Notes: generated by a model not told the origin, from the letters alone. 64,000 nucleotides of DNA from an uncultured Cellulophaga sp. (GCA_947491225.1 CANLIE010000002.1:62001-126000); one strand, 5' to 3'; positions 53,351 through 63,474 are shown, numbered from the stretch's first letter. Program-made: numbers and translations.

Positions 53351-54529
53351 ATGAAAAAACATATTTATATAATATCATTTTTTATTTTTAGTGGTTACTA
53401 TGTTGGTCTTTCATTAATTTTCTTTTTTGGTTTAAGTAGTGTTTCTAGGTTTTATTCTTTACCAATAAGAATAATAACATCTATTTTATGTTTGATTTTA
53501 ATTAAAAATAATTTTCATCGATTAATAAATAATAGATATAAAATTTATTTAGGTCTGTTTTTTATATTTTGGGTTTTTTACTTTGAAAAAGTAATGTTTA
53601 CAGAAATTCTTAGTTTAAATAATATACTAAGAATTTCTTGGGTAGAGTATATCTTCTATGCTTTAACATTTGTCTTTTTACCATTTTTTGCATTTTGTTC
53701 CATCTCTTTTGATAAATATCAAAGAACAATTTTAAATGCGCTAATTTTTTCTGGATTTATTTTAGGTATTTGTTGTTTGTATCTTTATGGCTCATTTTTG
53801 TTAAGTGGAATTGGTAGATTAAGTATGATCACATATGTAACAGGAGAAGTTGTTTTAAATCCACTTGTATTGTCTTATTCAGGAGTTCTAACCCTCTCTT
53901 TATGTTTTTATAAAATAATATTTGTAAAAATTAAATCGAAGCTAGAAATTATTTATTTAATCATAACTATTGTGTTTTCTTTTCTAATGTTTTTATTAGG
54001 GTCATCAAGAGGTTCTGTTATAGCATTGATATTTACAATACCTGTTTTCTTAATCTATTTATCACTTAAACAAAAAATATTTTTCATATTTAATCTTATT
54101 TTAATTATACCACTGTTTTATTGGTCTATAAATAAAAGCGGTAGTAATATTTTAGAAAGATTAAGTGGAACTTCGGATGATGGAGGAGGAGGAAGATTAA
54201 GTTTGTGGAAAAATGCATTTAATCATTTTATTGATAATCCTTTTTTAGGTGGTAGAATAGAAATAGATGGTGTGTATCCTCATAATTTTATAATAGAAAT
54301 TTTAATGGCAACAGGTGTAGTTGGAGCTTTACTTATATTTCCCGTGATTATAAAAGGATTTGTATTAGCTTATAGATATTCTTTAATAAATAAAAAAATG
54401 ATTTTTGTATTTATTATTTTAATTCAGGGGGTTATACAATTTTTTTTTACAGGAGGATTGTATACCTCTAATTTGATTTTTATACCCATAGGAATTTTGT
54501 TAGGCATTCAAGAAAACAACAAAAAATAA
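53351..54529 (+). CDS. Wzy-type O-antigen polymerase/ligase
   Basis: The 392-residue protein has about ten to twelve membrane segments and a large loop with the O-antigen ligase/polymerase pattern GGGGRLSLWKNAFNHFIDNP and the late PHNFIIEILMATGVVGALLI. It is likely the polymerase joining repeat units in the periplasm. Sequence divergence is normal for Wzy. It is flanked by glycosyltransferase and wecB genes with 6-10 base gaps. Confidence 0.82.
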   Translation: MKKHIYIISFFIFSGYYVGLSLIFFFGLSSVSRFYSLPIRIITSILCLILIKNNFHRLINNRYKIYLGLFFIFWVFYFEKVMFTEILSLNNILRISWVEYIFYALTFVFLPFFAFCSISFDKYQRTILNALIFSGFILGICCLYLYGSFLLSGIGRLSMITYVTGEVVLNPLVLSYSGVLTLSLCFYKIIFVKIKSKLEIIYLIITIVFSFLMFLLGSSRGSVIALIFTIPVFLIYLSLKQKIFFIFNLILIIPLFYWSINKSGSNILERLSGTSDDGGGGRLSLWKNAFNHFIDNPFLGGRIEIDGVYPHNFIIEILMATGVVGALLIFPVIIKGFVLAYRYSLINKKMIFVFIILIQGVIQFFFTGGLYTSNLIFIPIGILLGIQENNKK

Positions 54530-54535
54530 ATTTAA

Positions 54536-55657
54536 ATGAAAAAAAAGAACTTAATTATATTTGGAACAAGACCAGAAGCTATAAAAATGGCTCCGTTAGT
54601 TAAAGAGTTTTTAAAAAATCCTTTGTTTGATACCAAAGTATGTGTAACAGCTCAGCATAGGGAAATGTTAGATCAAGTATTGGATTTTTTTGAAATTACT
54701 CCAGATTTTGATTTAAACTTAATGAAACCTGGGCAAAACTTATATGGTTTAACTTCAGCTATTATTACAGAATTACAGCCGGTGTTAGAATCTTTTAATC
54801 CAAATTTTGTGTATGTACATGGAGATACTACTACTACTATGGCAGCTAGTATAGCTGCATTTTATTCAGGAGCTAAAGTCTGCCATGTAGAAGCTGGTCT
54901 AAGAACATTTAATAAATATGCACCTTTCCCAGAAGAAATAAATAGAACTATTACTGGTAGAATTGCCGATTTCCATTTTGCACCCACTCAAACCTCTTTT
55001 AATAATTTAGTTAAAGAAAACATCAATAAGGAAAGCATTTTAGTTACAGGTAATACTGTAATTGATGCTCTTTTAGAGAGTGTATCTAGGGTAGATACAA
55101 TTGTTGATAATGAAATTGAAAATTTAAAGGAAACTATAGATTTTTCTAAAGAAATAATCTTAGTTACAGGACATAGGAGAGAAAATCATGGGCAAGGATT
55201 TATTAATATTTGTGAAGCATTAAAAGAAATTGCTTCAAAAAACAAAGAGGTACAAATTATATATCCAGTTCACTTAAATCCTAAAGTGCAAGAACCTGTT
55301 AAAAGAATTTTAAGTGATTTAAATAATGTACATTTAATTAATCCCCTTGCATACCCCGCATTTGTATGGTTAATGAATAAATCTAAATTGATAATTACAG
55401 ATAGTGGAGGTGTGCAAGAAGAAGCTCCAAGTTTAGGTAAACCAGTTTTGGTTATGAGAGATACTACAGAAAGACCAGAAGCTGTAGATGCAGGAACTGT
55501 AATTTTGGTAGGTACAAACAAAGATAAAATAGTATTAGAGGCTCAAAACTTGTTAGAAAACCCCTCAAAATATAAAGAAATGAGTAAACTTCACAACCCG
55601 TATGGTGATGGTGAAGCTTGTAAAAGAATTGTAGAATTTATAGAAAAATTGAAATAA
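54536..55657 (+). CDS. wecB: UDP-N-acetylglucosamine 2-epimerase (non-hydrolysing)
   Basis: The 373-residue product has [73 protein letters not shown] and [20 protein letters not shown], all hallmarks of WecB. It converts UDP-GlcNAc to UDP-ManNAc. Its stop overlaps the wecC start by one base (TAATG), so the two are coupled and should supply UDP-ManNAcA. Confidence 0.95.
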   Translation: MKKKNLIIFGTRPEAIKMAPLVKEFLKNPLFDTKVCVTAQHREMLDQVLDFFEITPDFDLNLMKPGQNLYGLTSAIITELQPVLESFNPNFVYVHGDTTTTMAASIAAFYSGAKVCHVEAGLRTFNKYAPFPEEINRTITGRIADFHFAPTQTSFNNLVKENINKESILVTGNTVIDALLESVSRVDTIVDNEIENLKETIDFSKEIILVTGHRRENHGQGFINICEALKEIASKNKEVQIIYPVHLNPKVQEPVKRILSDLNNVHLINPLAYPAFVWLMNKSKLIITDSGGVQEEAPSLGKPVLVMRDTTERPEAVDAGTVILVGTNKDKIVLEAQNLLENPSKYKEMSKLHNPYGDGEACKRIVEFIEKLK

Positions 55658-56871
55658 TGCAAAATCCAGAAGTAGTAATGATTGGCCTTGGTTACATAGG
55701 GTTGCCTACAGCAGCACTAATAGCTCAAGGTGGTGCATACGTGCATGGAGTAGATATTAACCAATCTGTAGTAGATACTATCAATGAAGGTAAAATTCAT
55801 ATAGTAGAACCAGATTTAGGACAGGCAGTAAAAGAAGCTGTATCTAAAGGTTTTTTAAAGGCAGATATTAAGCCTATTAAAGCAAATACATACATAGTAG
55901 TTGTACCAACACCTTTTAAAGATAAAAATGAACCAGATATTTCATTTGTTCAAGCAGCAACATCTGCTATTTTAAACTTATTAAAAGAAGATGATTTGTA
56001 CATAATAGAGTCTACATCACCAGTAGGTACTACAGAAAAAATGATGAACTTTATTTATGAAAATAGACCAGAATTAAAAGATAAGTTAAACATAGCTTAT
56101 TGTCCAGAAAGGGTTTTACCTGGTAATGTTATGCATGAGCTAGTTTATAATGATAGGGTTATTGGTGGTATCAATGAAAAATCCACACAGATGGCGATAG
56201 ATTTTTATTCTAAATATGTAAAGGGAGAATTACACAAAACTAATGCTCGTACAGCAGAGATGTGTAAGTTAGTTGAAAATTCATCAAGAGACGTGCAAAT
56301 TGCTTTTGCAAATGAACTGTCTTTAATTTGTGATAAGGCAGATATTAATGTATGGGAACTAATTGATTTAGCAAATAAGCACCCTAGAGTAAATATTTTA
56401 CAACCAGGATGTGGTGTTGGTGGCCACTGTATTGCTGTAGACCCTTATTTTATAGTGTCAGATTATCCAATGGAATCTAAAATTATTGGTACTGCTAGAG
56501 AGGTAAATAATTATAAATCTTTTTGGTGTGCAGAAAAAGTGCAAAATACAAAACTTAAATTTGAGCTAGATTTTGGAAGAAAACCAAAAATAGCATTAAT
56601 GGGGCTTGCTTTTAAACCAAATATTGATGACTTAAGAGAGTCTCCAGCAAAATATATTGCACAACGTGTTTTGCAAAATGCTAATAATGAAGAGTATTAT
56701 ATTGTAGAGCCAAATATTGAAGAACATAATGTTTTTAAATTGACAAACTATGAGGAAGCATATCAAAAAGCAGATATTATAGTATTTTTAGTTAACCACA
56801 AAGAATTTAAAAATTTACCTAAGGATAGTAATAAAATTATTTTGGATTTTAGCGGAACTATGAAAATTTAG
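55657..56871 (+). CDS. wecC: UDP-N-acetyl-D-mannosamine dehydrogenase
   Basis: The 404-residue product has an N-terminal NAD domain (VVMIGLGYIGLPTAALIAQG), ESTSPVGTT, the central NARTAEMCKLVENSSRDVQI and the catalytic Cys258 in GCGVGGHCIAVDPYFIV. It oxidises UDP-ManNAc to UDP-ManNAcA. The direct coupling to wecB supports this substrate over UDP-glucose. A second, different dehydrogenase lies at 63463-64000. Confidence 0.94.
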   Translation: MQNPEVVMIGLGYIGLPTAALIAQGGAYVHGVDINQSVVDTINEGKIHIVEPDLGQAVKEAVSKGFLKADIKPIKANTYIVVVPTPFKDKNEPDISFVQAATSAILNLLKEDDLYIIESTSPVGTTEKMMNFIYENRPELKDKLNIAYCPERVLPGNVMHELVYNDRVIGGINEKSTQMAIDFYSKYVKGELHKTNARTAEMCKLVENSSRDVQIAFANELSLICDKADINVWELIDLANKHPRVNILQPGCGVGGHCIAVDPYFIVSDYPMESKIIGTAREVNNYKSFWCAEKVQNTKLKFELDFGRKPKIALMGLAFKPNIDDLRESPAKYIAQRVLQNANNEEYYIVEPNIEEHNVFKLTNYEEAYQKADIIVFLVNHKEFKNLPKDSNKIILDFSGTMKI

Positions 56872-56876
56872 TTTTT

Positions 56877-57941
56877 ATGAAAAAAGTATTAATTATATAT
56901 AATAGAATTTGGCCATATAGGATTCCAATTTTTAATCTTTTAAGTAAAGAATATGATTTAACCGTAACCTACTCATTAGGTGATTCTTTTGATGAAGATG
57001 TAGATTTTAAAGTTAAAAAACTGCCAGGACGCCAGGTTCTATCTCGTTTTTTTGTTCATAAGGATTCACTACACAATATATGTAAACATTATGATGTTGT
57101 TATAGGATATGGAGATATAGGATGGTTAAGCTTAATTAAGCTCTTATTCAAAAAAAAGAAATCTTATAAAATTATTTTATGGGGAATAGGTGTTAGAGCA
57201 TCATATAATTCCAACTATGGAGAAAAAACAAAATGGGATAGGGTAAGGTATTATTTAATGAAAAAGACTGATGCAGTATTATTTTATTCTAAAGATCCTA
57301 TTCCTATTTATCTTAAAGAAGGTTTTAAAAGAGAAAAATTGCATATAGCTAATAATACTGTTCTTGTAAATAGTGTTAATACTAATGTAAAAAAAGAAAA
57401 TATTCTTTTTATAGGCACTTTGTATAAACAGAAGAAAATATATGATCTTCTAACAAGTTATTTAGAAGCATATAAAGAAAACAAAAATGTGCCTAATTTA
57501 GAAATAATAGGTGGTGGAGACGAATTTGAAAATATTGCAAGTTGGATAAAAGATAATGAATTGTCTAATAACATATTTTTAAGAGGTAAAATTTTTGAAG
57601 AGACTATTTTGTGTAATTATTTTAGTTCCGCAATTGCATGTATTTCTCCTGGACAAGCAGGTTTGTCTGTACTTAAAAGTATGGGGTATGGAGTACCCTA
57701 TATATGTAAAAAAAATGCAATTACTGGAGGAGAGATTTTCAATATAGAAAATGGAGTTTCAGGAATTTTATATGATAATGATAAAGACTTAAAGAATATT
57801 ATTTTGGATATAGAAAATCAGCCAAATAAATATATCGAAATGGGAGTCAGAGCAAAAAAATATTATGATTTATATCGAAAACCTGAGGATATGGCAAAAG
57901 GTATTTCGGATTCCATTCAATGGGTGTTGAATAATAATTAG
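56877..57941 (+). CDS. Family 4 glycosyltransferase
   Basis: The 354-residue GT-B protein opens MKKVLIIYNRIWPYRIPIFN, a common start for capsule GT4 enzymes. Its C-terminal half carries ILFIGTLYKQKKIYDLLTSY, IIGGGDEFENIASWI and SPGQAGLSVLKSMGYGVPYI. The usual Glu of EX7E is not obvious (PGQAGLSVLKSM), seen in a subset of GT4. It adds one sugar to the repeat unit; specificity unknown. Confidence 0.83.
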   Translation: MKKVLIIYNRIWPYRIPIFNLLSKEYDLTVTYSLGDSFDEDVDFKVKKLPGRQVLSRFFVHKDSLHNICKHYDVVIGYGDIGWLSLIKLLFKKKKSYKIILWGIGVRASYNSNYGEKTKWDRVRYYLMKKTDAVLFYSKDPIPIYLKEGFKREKLHIANNTVLVNSVNTNVKKENILFIGTLYKQKKIYDLLTSYLEAYKENKNVPNLEIIGGGDEFENIASWIKDNELSNNIFLRGKIFEETILCNYFSSAIACISPGQAGLSVLKSMGYGVPYICKKNAITGGEIFNIENGVSGILYDNDKDLKNIILDIENQPNKYIEMGVRAKKYYDLYRKPEDMAKGISDSIQWVLNNN

Positions 57942-57946
57942 TTGAT

Positions 57947-58492
57947 ATGAAAAAATTCTCTGTTCGTTACTTATACCGGAGACTAAAAATGATTTATTTT
58001 AGAAGTATTTACGGACTAGATAAAGTTCATTCCACTTTCTATATGGGGGGTAAGGGTTCTATTTCTAGTGATCTTATTGCACATGAATACAGTTATATTG
58101 GAAAAAATTGTATAATTCCCCCTAAAGTATCAATAGGCAGGTATACTATGTTGGCTCCTAATGTTTCTATTTTAGGTGGAGATCATATTTTTGATAATCC
58201 AGAGAAGCCTATTATATTTTCAGGTAGACCCTTAATGCCAAAAACAAATATAGGTGAAGATGTATGGGTCGGTGCAAATGTTTGTATAATGGCTGGTATT
58301 ACTATTGGTAATGGAGCTATTATTGCAGCAGGCTCAATAGTAACAAAAAGCGTTGATGCATATTCGATTTACGGTGGTAATCCAGCCAAATTTATTCGTA
58401 TGCGTTTTAACGAAAAAGAAATAGAAGAGCACAAAAAAATGCTATCTAAAACAAATATTGATATTAATTTTACAACAAACAAAAAACACTAA
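57947..58492 (+). CDS. CatB/WbbJ-type hexapeptide acyltransferase
   Basis: The 181-residue product is a left-handed beta-helix acyltransferase with the catalytic His in SILGGDHIFDNPEKP, the coil repeats GEDVWVGANVCIMAGITIG and NGAIIAAGSIVTKSVDAYSI, and the C-terminal YGGNPAKFIRMRF. It probably acetylates a sugar of the repeat unit in the cytoplasm. It ends one base before the capE start. Confidence 0.87.
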   Translation: MKKFSVRYLYRRLKMIYFRSIYGLDKVHSTFYMGGKGSISSDLIAHEYSYIGKNCIIPPKVSIGRYTMLAPNVSILGGDHIFDNPEKPIIFSGRPLMPKTNIGEDVWVGANVCIMAGITIGNGAIIAAGSIVTKSVDAYSIYGGNPAKFIRMRFNEKEIEEHKKMLSKTNIDINFTTNKKH

Positions 58493-58493
58493 C

Positions 58494-59498
58494 ATGTTTA
58501 AAGATAAAACATTACTTATAACAGGAGGAACAGGATCTTTTGGAAACGCAGTTTTAAACCGTTTTTTAGAAACAGATATTAAAGAAATCCGCATTTTTTC
58601 TAGAGATGAAAAAAAGCAAGATGATATGCGTAATACGCTAAAAAACGAAAAGGTTAAATTTTATATTGGAGATGTAAGAGATTTTGATAGTATTAATAGA
58701 GCTATGAAAGGCGTAGATTATGTTTTTCATGCAGCAGCTCTAAAACAAGTACCATCATGTGAGTTTTTCCCTTTAGAGGCAACTAAAACTAACGTTTTTG
58801 GAACACAAAACGCTATAGATGCAGCTGTAACAAACAATGTAAAACGTATTATTTGTTTAAGTACAGACAAAGCGGCATACCCAATTAACGCTATGGGTAT
58901 TAGTAAAGCATTAATGGAAAAAGTAGCCGTAGCAGCATCTAGAAACATTCCAGATAACAATACTATTGTTTGTTTAACTAGGTATGGTAACGTAATGGCG
59001 TCTAGAGGCTCTGTTATACCTTTATTTGTTAATCAAATAAAAGAAAAACAACCACTTACAGTAACAGATCCTAATATGACTCGTTTTTTAATGTCTTTAG
59101 AAGATGCTGTAGACCTTGTAATTTTTGCTTTTACTAATGGTAACCAAGGAGATTTATTTGTAAATAAAGCACCAGCTAGTACTATTGGAGATTTAGCTAA
59201 TGCAATGAAAGAAATTTACAATGTAGATAATGAGGTAAAGGTAATTGGTACCAGACATGGTGAAAAATTATATGAGACTCTTTGTACACGTGAAGAAATG
59301 CAAAAGGCTGAGGATATGGGTGAATTTTATAGAATTCCAGCAGATAATAGAGATTTAAATTATAGCCGTTATTTTTCTGAAGGAGAAACAGATATTAGTA
59401 CTATTGAAGATTATCATTCGCATAACACTACTAGGCTAACTAATGATGAACTTAAAAATACCTTGTTAAATTTAGATTATATCAAGGAAAATCTGTAA
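58494..59498 (+). CDS. capE: UDP-N-acetylglucosamine 4,6-dehydratase/5-epimerase (CapE/FnlA type)
   Basis: I take the ATG at 58494 (334 residues, MFKDKTLLITGGTGSFGNAV); the open frame extends upstream to 58458 but overlaps the preceding gene. It is an extended SDR with the NAD motif GGTGSFGN. The catalytic segment STDKAAYPINAMGISKALME has Met in place of the usual Tyr of Y-x3-K, characteristic of the CapE/FlaA1 group. CapE starts UDP-L-FucNAc synthesis from UDP-GlcNAc; capF and capG follow. Confidence 0.93.
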   Translation: MFKDKTLLITGGTGSFGNAVLNRFLETDIKEIRIFSRDEKKQDDMRNTLKNEKVKFYIGDVRDFDSINRAMKGVDYVFHAAALKQVPSCEFFPLEATKTNVFGTQNAIDAAVTNNVKRIICLSTDKAAYPINAMGISKALMEKVAVAASRNIPDNNTIVCLTRYGNVMASRGSVIPLFVNQIKEKQPLTVTDPNMTRFLMSLEDAVDLVIFAFTNGNQGDLFVNKAPASTIGDLANAMKEIYNVDNEVKVIGTRHGEKLYETLCTREEMQKAEDMGEFYRIPADNRDLNYSRYFSEGETDISTIEDYHSHNTTRLTNDELKNTLLNLDYIKENL

Positions 59499-59499
59499 A

Positions 59500-59958
59500 A
59501 TGATTTCATATAATATTATAAAAGGTAATTCTCATATAGATGAGAGAGGTACACTAAATTTCTTTAATCAATTTGATTTAAAAGAAATTGTTAGAATGTA
59601 TGAGATATCTCCTTCATCAACAACAAACATTAGAGGTTGGCAAGGGCACGCTAAAGAACATAAATGGTTTTATTGTTCATCTGGCTCTTTTACCGTTTAC
59701 CTAGCACCTTTATCCTATTTTAATACTCTTAATAACCATAGCAAAAATAAGTATCAAATAAAAGAATTTAATATAACAACTAATTCTCCATCTGTACTAC
59801 ACATAACGGGGGGGTATGCAACAGCTTTTAAAGCAGAAGATGAAAATGCTACATTAATAGTTTTTTCTAATTTTTCTGTAGAAGAATCTGTTGCAGATGA
59901 TTTTAGATTTTCATTAGAAGAATGGCCAATTAAAAATAATATAAAAACACAACCATGA
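59500..59958 (+). CDS. Cupin-fold sugar-nucleotide epimerase/isomerase-like protein
   Basis: The 152-residue product has a cupin pattern (DERGTLNFFNQFDLKEIVRM, IRGWQGHAKEHKWFYCSSGS, VLHITGGYATAFKAEDENA), close to WxcM/FdtA-like and RmlC-like proteins. It sits between capE and capF, one base after the first and overlapping the second by ATGA, so it belongs to UDP-FucNAc or related sugar synthesis. CapF already has its own C-terminal cupin, so this extra cupin may act at a different carbon. A run of seven G lies inside it (59818-59824). Confidence 0.75.
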   Translation: MISYNIIKGNSHIDERGTLNFFNQFDLKEIVRMYEISPSSTTNIRGWQGHAKEHKWFYCSSGSFTVYLAPLSYFNTLNNHSKNKYQIKEFNITTNSPSVLHITGGYATAFKAEDENATLIVFSNFSVEESVADDFRFSLEEWPIKNNIKTQP

Positions 59959-61091
59959 CAAAAATAGGAATTACTGGGCAAGCTGGCTTTGTTGGTAACC
60001 ACTTGTACAACACTTTAGCTTTAGATGAAAATGTAACATTAATACCTTTTGAAAGAACTTTTTTCTCGGAACAAGAAAAATTAGAAAATTTTGTAGCATC
60101 ATGTGATGTAATAGTACACCTAGCCGCTATGAACAGACATGAAGATGAAAATGTTATTTATAAAACAAATACAGCTTTAGTAGATACACTTATTAAAGCG
60201 TGTGATGCTAAAAAAGTAACACCACATATATTGTTTTCATCTTCATCGCAAGAAACTAAAGACAATCTTTACGGAAGATCTAAAAAAGAAGGCAAGGAAA
60301 AATTTATAAATTGGGCAAAAAGCACAGGAGGTAAATTTACGTCATTAACAATACCAAATGTATTTGGGCCTTTTGGTAAACCTAATTATAACTCCTTTAT
60401 AGCTACTTTTTGTCATAAAATTGCAAATGGTGAAGAGCCTACAATTATTAATGATAGCGATGTAAATTTAATATATATTAATGAGCTAGTTGCTGTTATT
60501 ATAAATGCTATAAATGACAAGGCTAAAAATGCCGTTACTATTGGAGAAAACTCCTTAGAAGTGGCTATTGTAGCACCGCATACCAAAAAGGTGTCAGAAA
60601 TATTAAACCTTCTTAAGCAATACAAAAAAGATTATATGGAGAATGGAATTTTCCCTAGTCTTGAAGAAACTTTTGAAAAAGCACTATTCAATACATTTCG
60701 TTGCTATGTACCTATAAATCACTATCCGGTAAAATATACAAAACACACAGATCCAAGAGGTAGTTTTGTAGAAATTGCCAGAACACAAACCAGTGGACAA
60801 TTTTCATTTTCTACTACTGTGCCAGGTATAACCAGAGGAAATCACTTTCATACTAGAAAAGCAGAGCGTTTTGCAGTAATTAGCGGAAAAGCCTTAATAC
60901 AGTTACGTAAAATTGGTACTAATGAAGTAATAGATTATTACCTAGATGGTAAAGAACCTGCTTATGTAGATATGCCAATATGGTACACACACAATATTAA
61001 AAACATAGGGGAAGAAGAGCTAATTACCTTATTTTGGATTAATGAACCATACAATCCAGAGGATGCAGACACATATTTTGTAAACGTATAA
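59955..61091 (+). CDS. capF: CapF-like bifunctional reductase/epimerase of UDP-L-FucNAc synthesis
   Basis: The 378-residue product has an N-terminal SDR domain (KIGITGQAGFVGNHLYNTLA; LFSSSSQETKDNLYGRSKKE) and a C-terminal cupin (ITRGNHFHTRKAERFAVISG, LIQLRKIGTNEVIDYYLDG, WYTHNIKNIGEEELITLFWI), the two-domain layout of S. aureus CapF (~370 residues). It acts after CapE in UDP-FucNAc synthesis. It starts inside the cupin gene stop (ATGA) and is followed 27 bases later by capG. Confidence 0.92.
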   Translation: MTKIGITGQAGFVGNHLYNTLALDENVTLIPFERTFFSEQEKLENFVASCDVIVHLAAMNRHEDENVIYKTNTALVDTLIKACDAKKVTPHILFSSSSQETKDNLYGRSKKEGKEKFINWAKSTGGKFTSLTIPNVFGPFGKPNYNSFIATFCHKIANGEEPTIINDSDVNLIYINELVAVIINAINDKAKNAVTIGENSLEVAIVAPHTKKVSEILNLLKQYKKDYMENGIFPSLEETFEKALFNTFRCYVPINHYPVKYTKHTDPRGSFVEIARTQTSGQFSFSTTVPGITRGNHFHTRKAERFAVISGKALIQLRKIGTNEVIDYYLDGKEPAYVDMPIWYTHNIKNIGEEELITLFWINEPYNPEDADTYFVNV

Positions 61092-61118
61092 TAGTATCTA
61101 ATTTTAAATTTAAAAATT

Positions 61119-62252
61119 TTGAAAAAACTAAAAGTACTTACAGTAGTAGGAACAAGACCAGAAATAATAAGATTAGCATGTGTTCTAAATGCATTAGATG
61201 CTAACCAAGCCATAGATCATATACTTGTACATACAGGACAAAACTATGATTATGAATTGAATGAAATATTTTTTGATGATTTAGGAATTAGAAAACCAGA
61301 TCACTTTTTAAATGCTGCTGGTAAAAATGCAACAGAAACAGTAGGCAATATTTTAATAAAAATAGATCCAGTGTTAGAAGAAGTCAACCCTGACGCATTT
61401 TTAGTTTTAGGCGACACTAATTCATGTCTGTGTGCAATACCTGCTAAAAAAAGAAAAATACCAGTATTTCATATGGAAGCAGGTAATAGGTGTTTTGACC
61501 AACGAGTACCTGAAGAAACAAATCGTAAAATAGTAGACCACGTAGCAGATGTAAATTTAACATATAGTGATATAGCTAGGGAATATTTGTTAAGAGAAGG
61601 TTTGCCAGCAGATAGAATAATAAAAACAGGAAGTCCAATGTTTGAGGTTTTAGATCAATTTAGGTCTAAAATTGAAGCCTCTAATGTATTAGAAAAATTA
61701 AACCTTGAAAAGCAAAAGTATTTTGTAGTCTCTTCTCATAGAGAAGAAAACATTAGTAATCCTAAGAATTTTGAGGGGTTAATTACTTCGTTAAATCTAA
61801 TAGCAGAAAAATACGATTACCCAATTATTGTATCTACACATCCTAGAACTAGAAATATGTTAGATGCGAAAAAATTAGAAACACATAAGAATATCCAATT
61901 TTTAAAACCTTTAGGTTTTTCAGATTATAATGCATTACAATACCATTCTTTTGCTGTATTGTCTGATAGTGGAACCATTTCAGAAGAATCATCTATTTTA
62001 AACTTTTATGCTTTAAATATTAGAGAAGCACATGAAAGACCAGAGGCTATGGAAGAAGCATCTGTAATGATGGTAGGTTTAAATCCAGAGCGAATTTTAC
62101 AAGGTTTAGAGGCTATGGAAGTGCAAAAAAGAAACCCAGAACGTAACTTTAGGCAAGTAGCAGATTACTCAATGCCTAATGTTAGTGAAAAGGTTGTACG
62201 CATAATTATATCTTATGTAGATTATATTAATAGAGTTGTTTGGTCAAAATAA
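61119..62252 (+). CDS. capG: CapG/FnlC-type UDP-sugar 2-epimerase
   Basis: The start is a TTG at 61119 giving MKKLKVLTVVGTRPEIIRLA. The 377-residue product belongs to the WecB superfamily but has the CapG/WbjD-type features HTGQNYDYELNEIFFDDLGI, HMEAGNRCFDQRVPEETNRK and VLSDSGTISEESSILNFYAL. It is the last step to UDP-L-FucNAc. The gene follows capF and precedes the WbuB-like transferase predicted to use its product. Confidence 0.92.
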   Translation: MKKLKVLTVVGTRPEIIRLACVLNALDANQAIDHILVHTGQNYDYELNEIFFDDLGIRKPDHFLNAAGKNATETVGNILIKIDPVLEEVNPDAFLVLGDTNSCLCAIPAKKRKIPVFHMEAGNRCFDQRVPEETNRKIVDHVADVNLTYSDIAREYLLREGLPADRIIKTGSPMFEVLDQFRSKIEASNVLEKLNLEKQKYFVVSSHREENISNPKNFEGLITSLNLIAEKYDYPIIVSTHPRTRNMLDAKKLETHKNIQFLKPLGFSDYNALQYHSFAVLSDSGTISEESSILNFYALNIREAHERPEAMEEASVMMVGLNPERILQGLEAMEVQKRNPERNFRQVADYSMPNVSEKVVRIIISYVDYINRVVWSK

Positions 62253-62258
62253 ACAAAA

Positions 62259-63458
62259 ATGAAGAAAATTATTTTTCTTGCACTTGGTTTCCCAGATGCA
62301 TCAAAATCCACTAATATTTATACAGACCTTATTAGTGAATTTCACAAAAAAGGACATAATGTATTGGTTTTGGCTCCAGGAGTTAATAAAGAAGATATAG
62401 GTTTTAGAAATGAAGCAGGAGTTAAAGTGTTAAGAGTAAAAACTTTACCTCTTTTTAATGTAGGAGCAATAAAAAAAGGAATTGCTAATTTATTATTAGC
62501 CAAACAATATAAAAAGGCTTTATTAACTAATAATATTAAGTTAGATTTTGATCTTATTTTAATGCCTACACCACCCATAACATTAACTCCTGTAGCATCA
62601 TGGTTAAAGAAAAAGACAGGAGGTAAATTATATTTAATATTAAGAGATATTTTTCCCCAGAATGCTGTTGATTTAAATATGATGAAGGAAAAAGGGTTAT
62701 TTCATACTTATTTCAGAAAAAAAGAAGAAGCACTTTATGCCGTTTCGGATACCATTGGGTGTATGTCCCCTGCTAATATAAATTATGTGAAAAATCATAA
62801 TCCAAATATGGATTTTTCAAAACTTCACCTGCTACCAAATTGGGAAAACTTACCAGTTTATAAAGAAGAAATACAATTAGATCCTTTAGTAAATAAATAT
62901 GGGTTAAAAGATAAGTTTATTTTAATTTTTGGGGGTAATATAGGAAAACCGCAAAAACTAGAGAATATTATAAATCTAGCTAAAAACTGTCTTGATTTTC
63001 CTGATATAGTATTTTTTATCATTGGAACAGGTACGGAAAAGGAAAAAATATTTAAAATGGCTAAAGATTTAAAATTACCAAATGTAATTTTAGAAAATAA
63101 ACTGCCAAAAGCAGATTATAATAATTTGTTGCGTATTGCTGATGTTGGATTAATATCTTTAAGTGAAGACTTTACAATTCCAAATTTCCCGTCTAAAGTA
63201 TTATCTTATTACGGAAATAAAATTCCAGTTTTAGCATCTGTAGATTTGCAAACAGATTTTGGAACAATATTAGAAGAAATTAACTCTGGTTTTTGGGCTG
63301 AAGCAGGAAAGACAGATGACTTAAAAGATAAGCTTTTATTATTGTATAGGAATTCTGATTTAAGAAAAGAAATGGGACAAAATGGATATGATTATATGAA
63401 GCAAAATTTATTGCCTGATAATGCCTATAAAACTATAATAGAAAAGACTATGAGTTAA
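62259..63458 (+). CDS. WbuB-like L-fucosamine glycosyltransferase (GT4)
   Basis: The 399-residue product resembles WbuB, the transferase that adds L-FucNAc in some O-antigens: FLALGFPDASKSTNIYTDLI, LMPTPPITLTPVASWLKKKT, ILRDIFPQNAVDLNMMKEKG and FGGNIGKPQKLENIINLAKN. Its place directly after capE-F-G supports UDP-L-FucNAc as donor. Its stop codon lies in the loop of a 14-base hairpin (63442-63474). Confidence 0.85.
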   Translation: MKKIIFLALGFPDASKSTNIYTDLISEFHKKGHNVLVLAPGVNKEDIGFRNEAGVKVLRVKTLPLFNVGAIKKGIANLLLAKQYKKALLTNNIKLDFDLILMPTPPITLTPVASWLKKKTGGKLYLILRDIFPQNAVDLNMMKEKGLFHTYFRKKEEALYAVSDTIGCMSPANINYVKNHNPNMDFSKLHLLPNWENLPVYKEEIQLDPLVNKYGLKDKFILIFGGNIGKPQKLENIINLAKNCLDFPDIVFFIIGTGTEKEKIFKMAKDLKLPNVILENKLPKADYNNLLRIADVGLISLSEDFTIPNFPSKVLSYYGNKIPVLASVDLQTDFGTILEEINSGFWAEAGKTDDLKDKLLLLYRNSDLRKEMGQNGYDYMKQNLLPDNAYKTIIEKTMS

Positions 63459-63474
63459 TTACTCATAGTCTTTT
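63442..63474. terminator. Bidirectional terminator overlapping both stop codons
   Basis: A perfect 14-base inverted repeat (AAAAGACTATGAGT at 63442-63455, ACTCATAGTCTTTT at 63461-63474) with a five-base loop contains the stop of the WbuB-like gene and the stop of the convergent dehydrogenase gene. A/T runs flank both arms, so it can end transcription in both directions. Confidence 0.75.
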
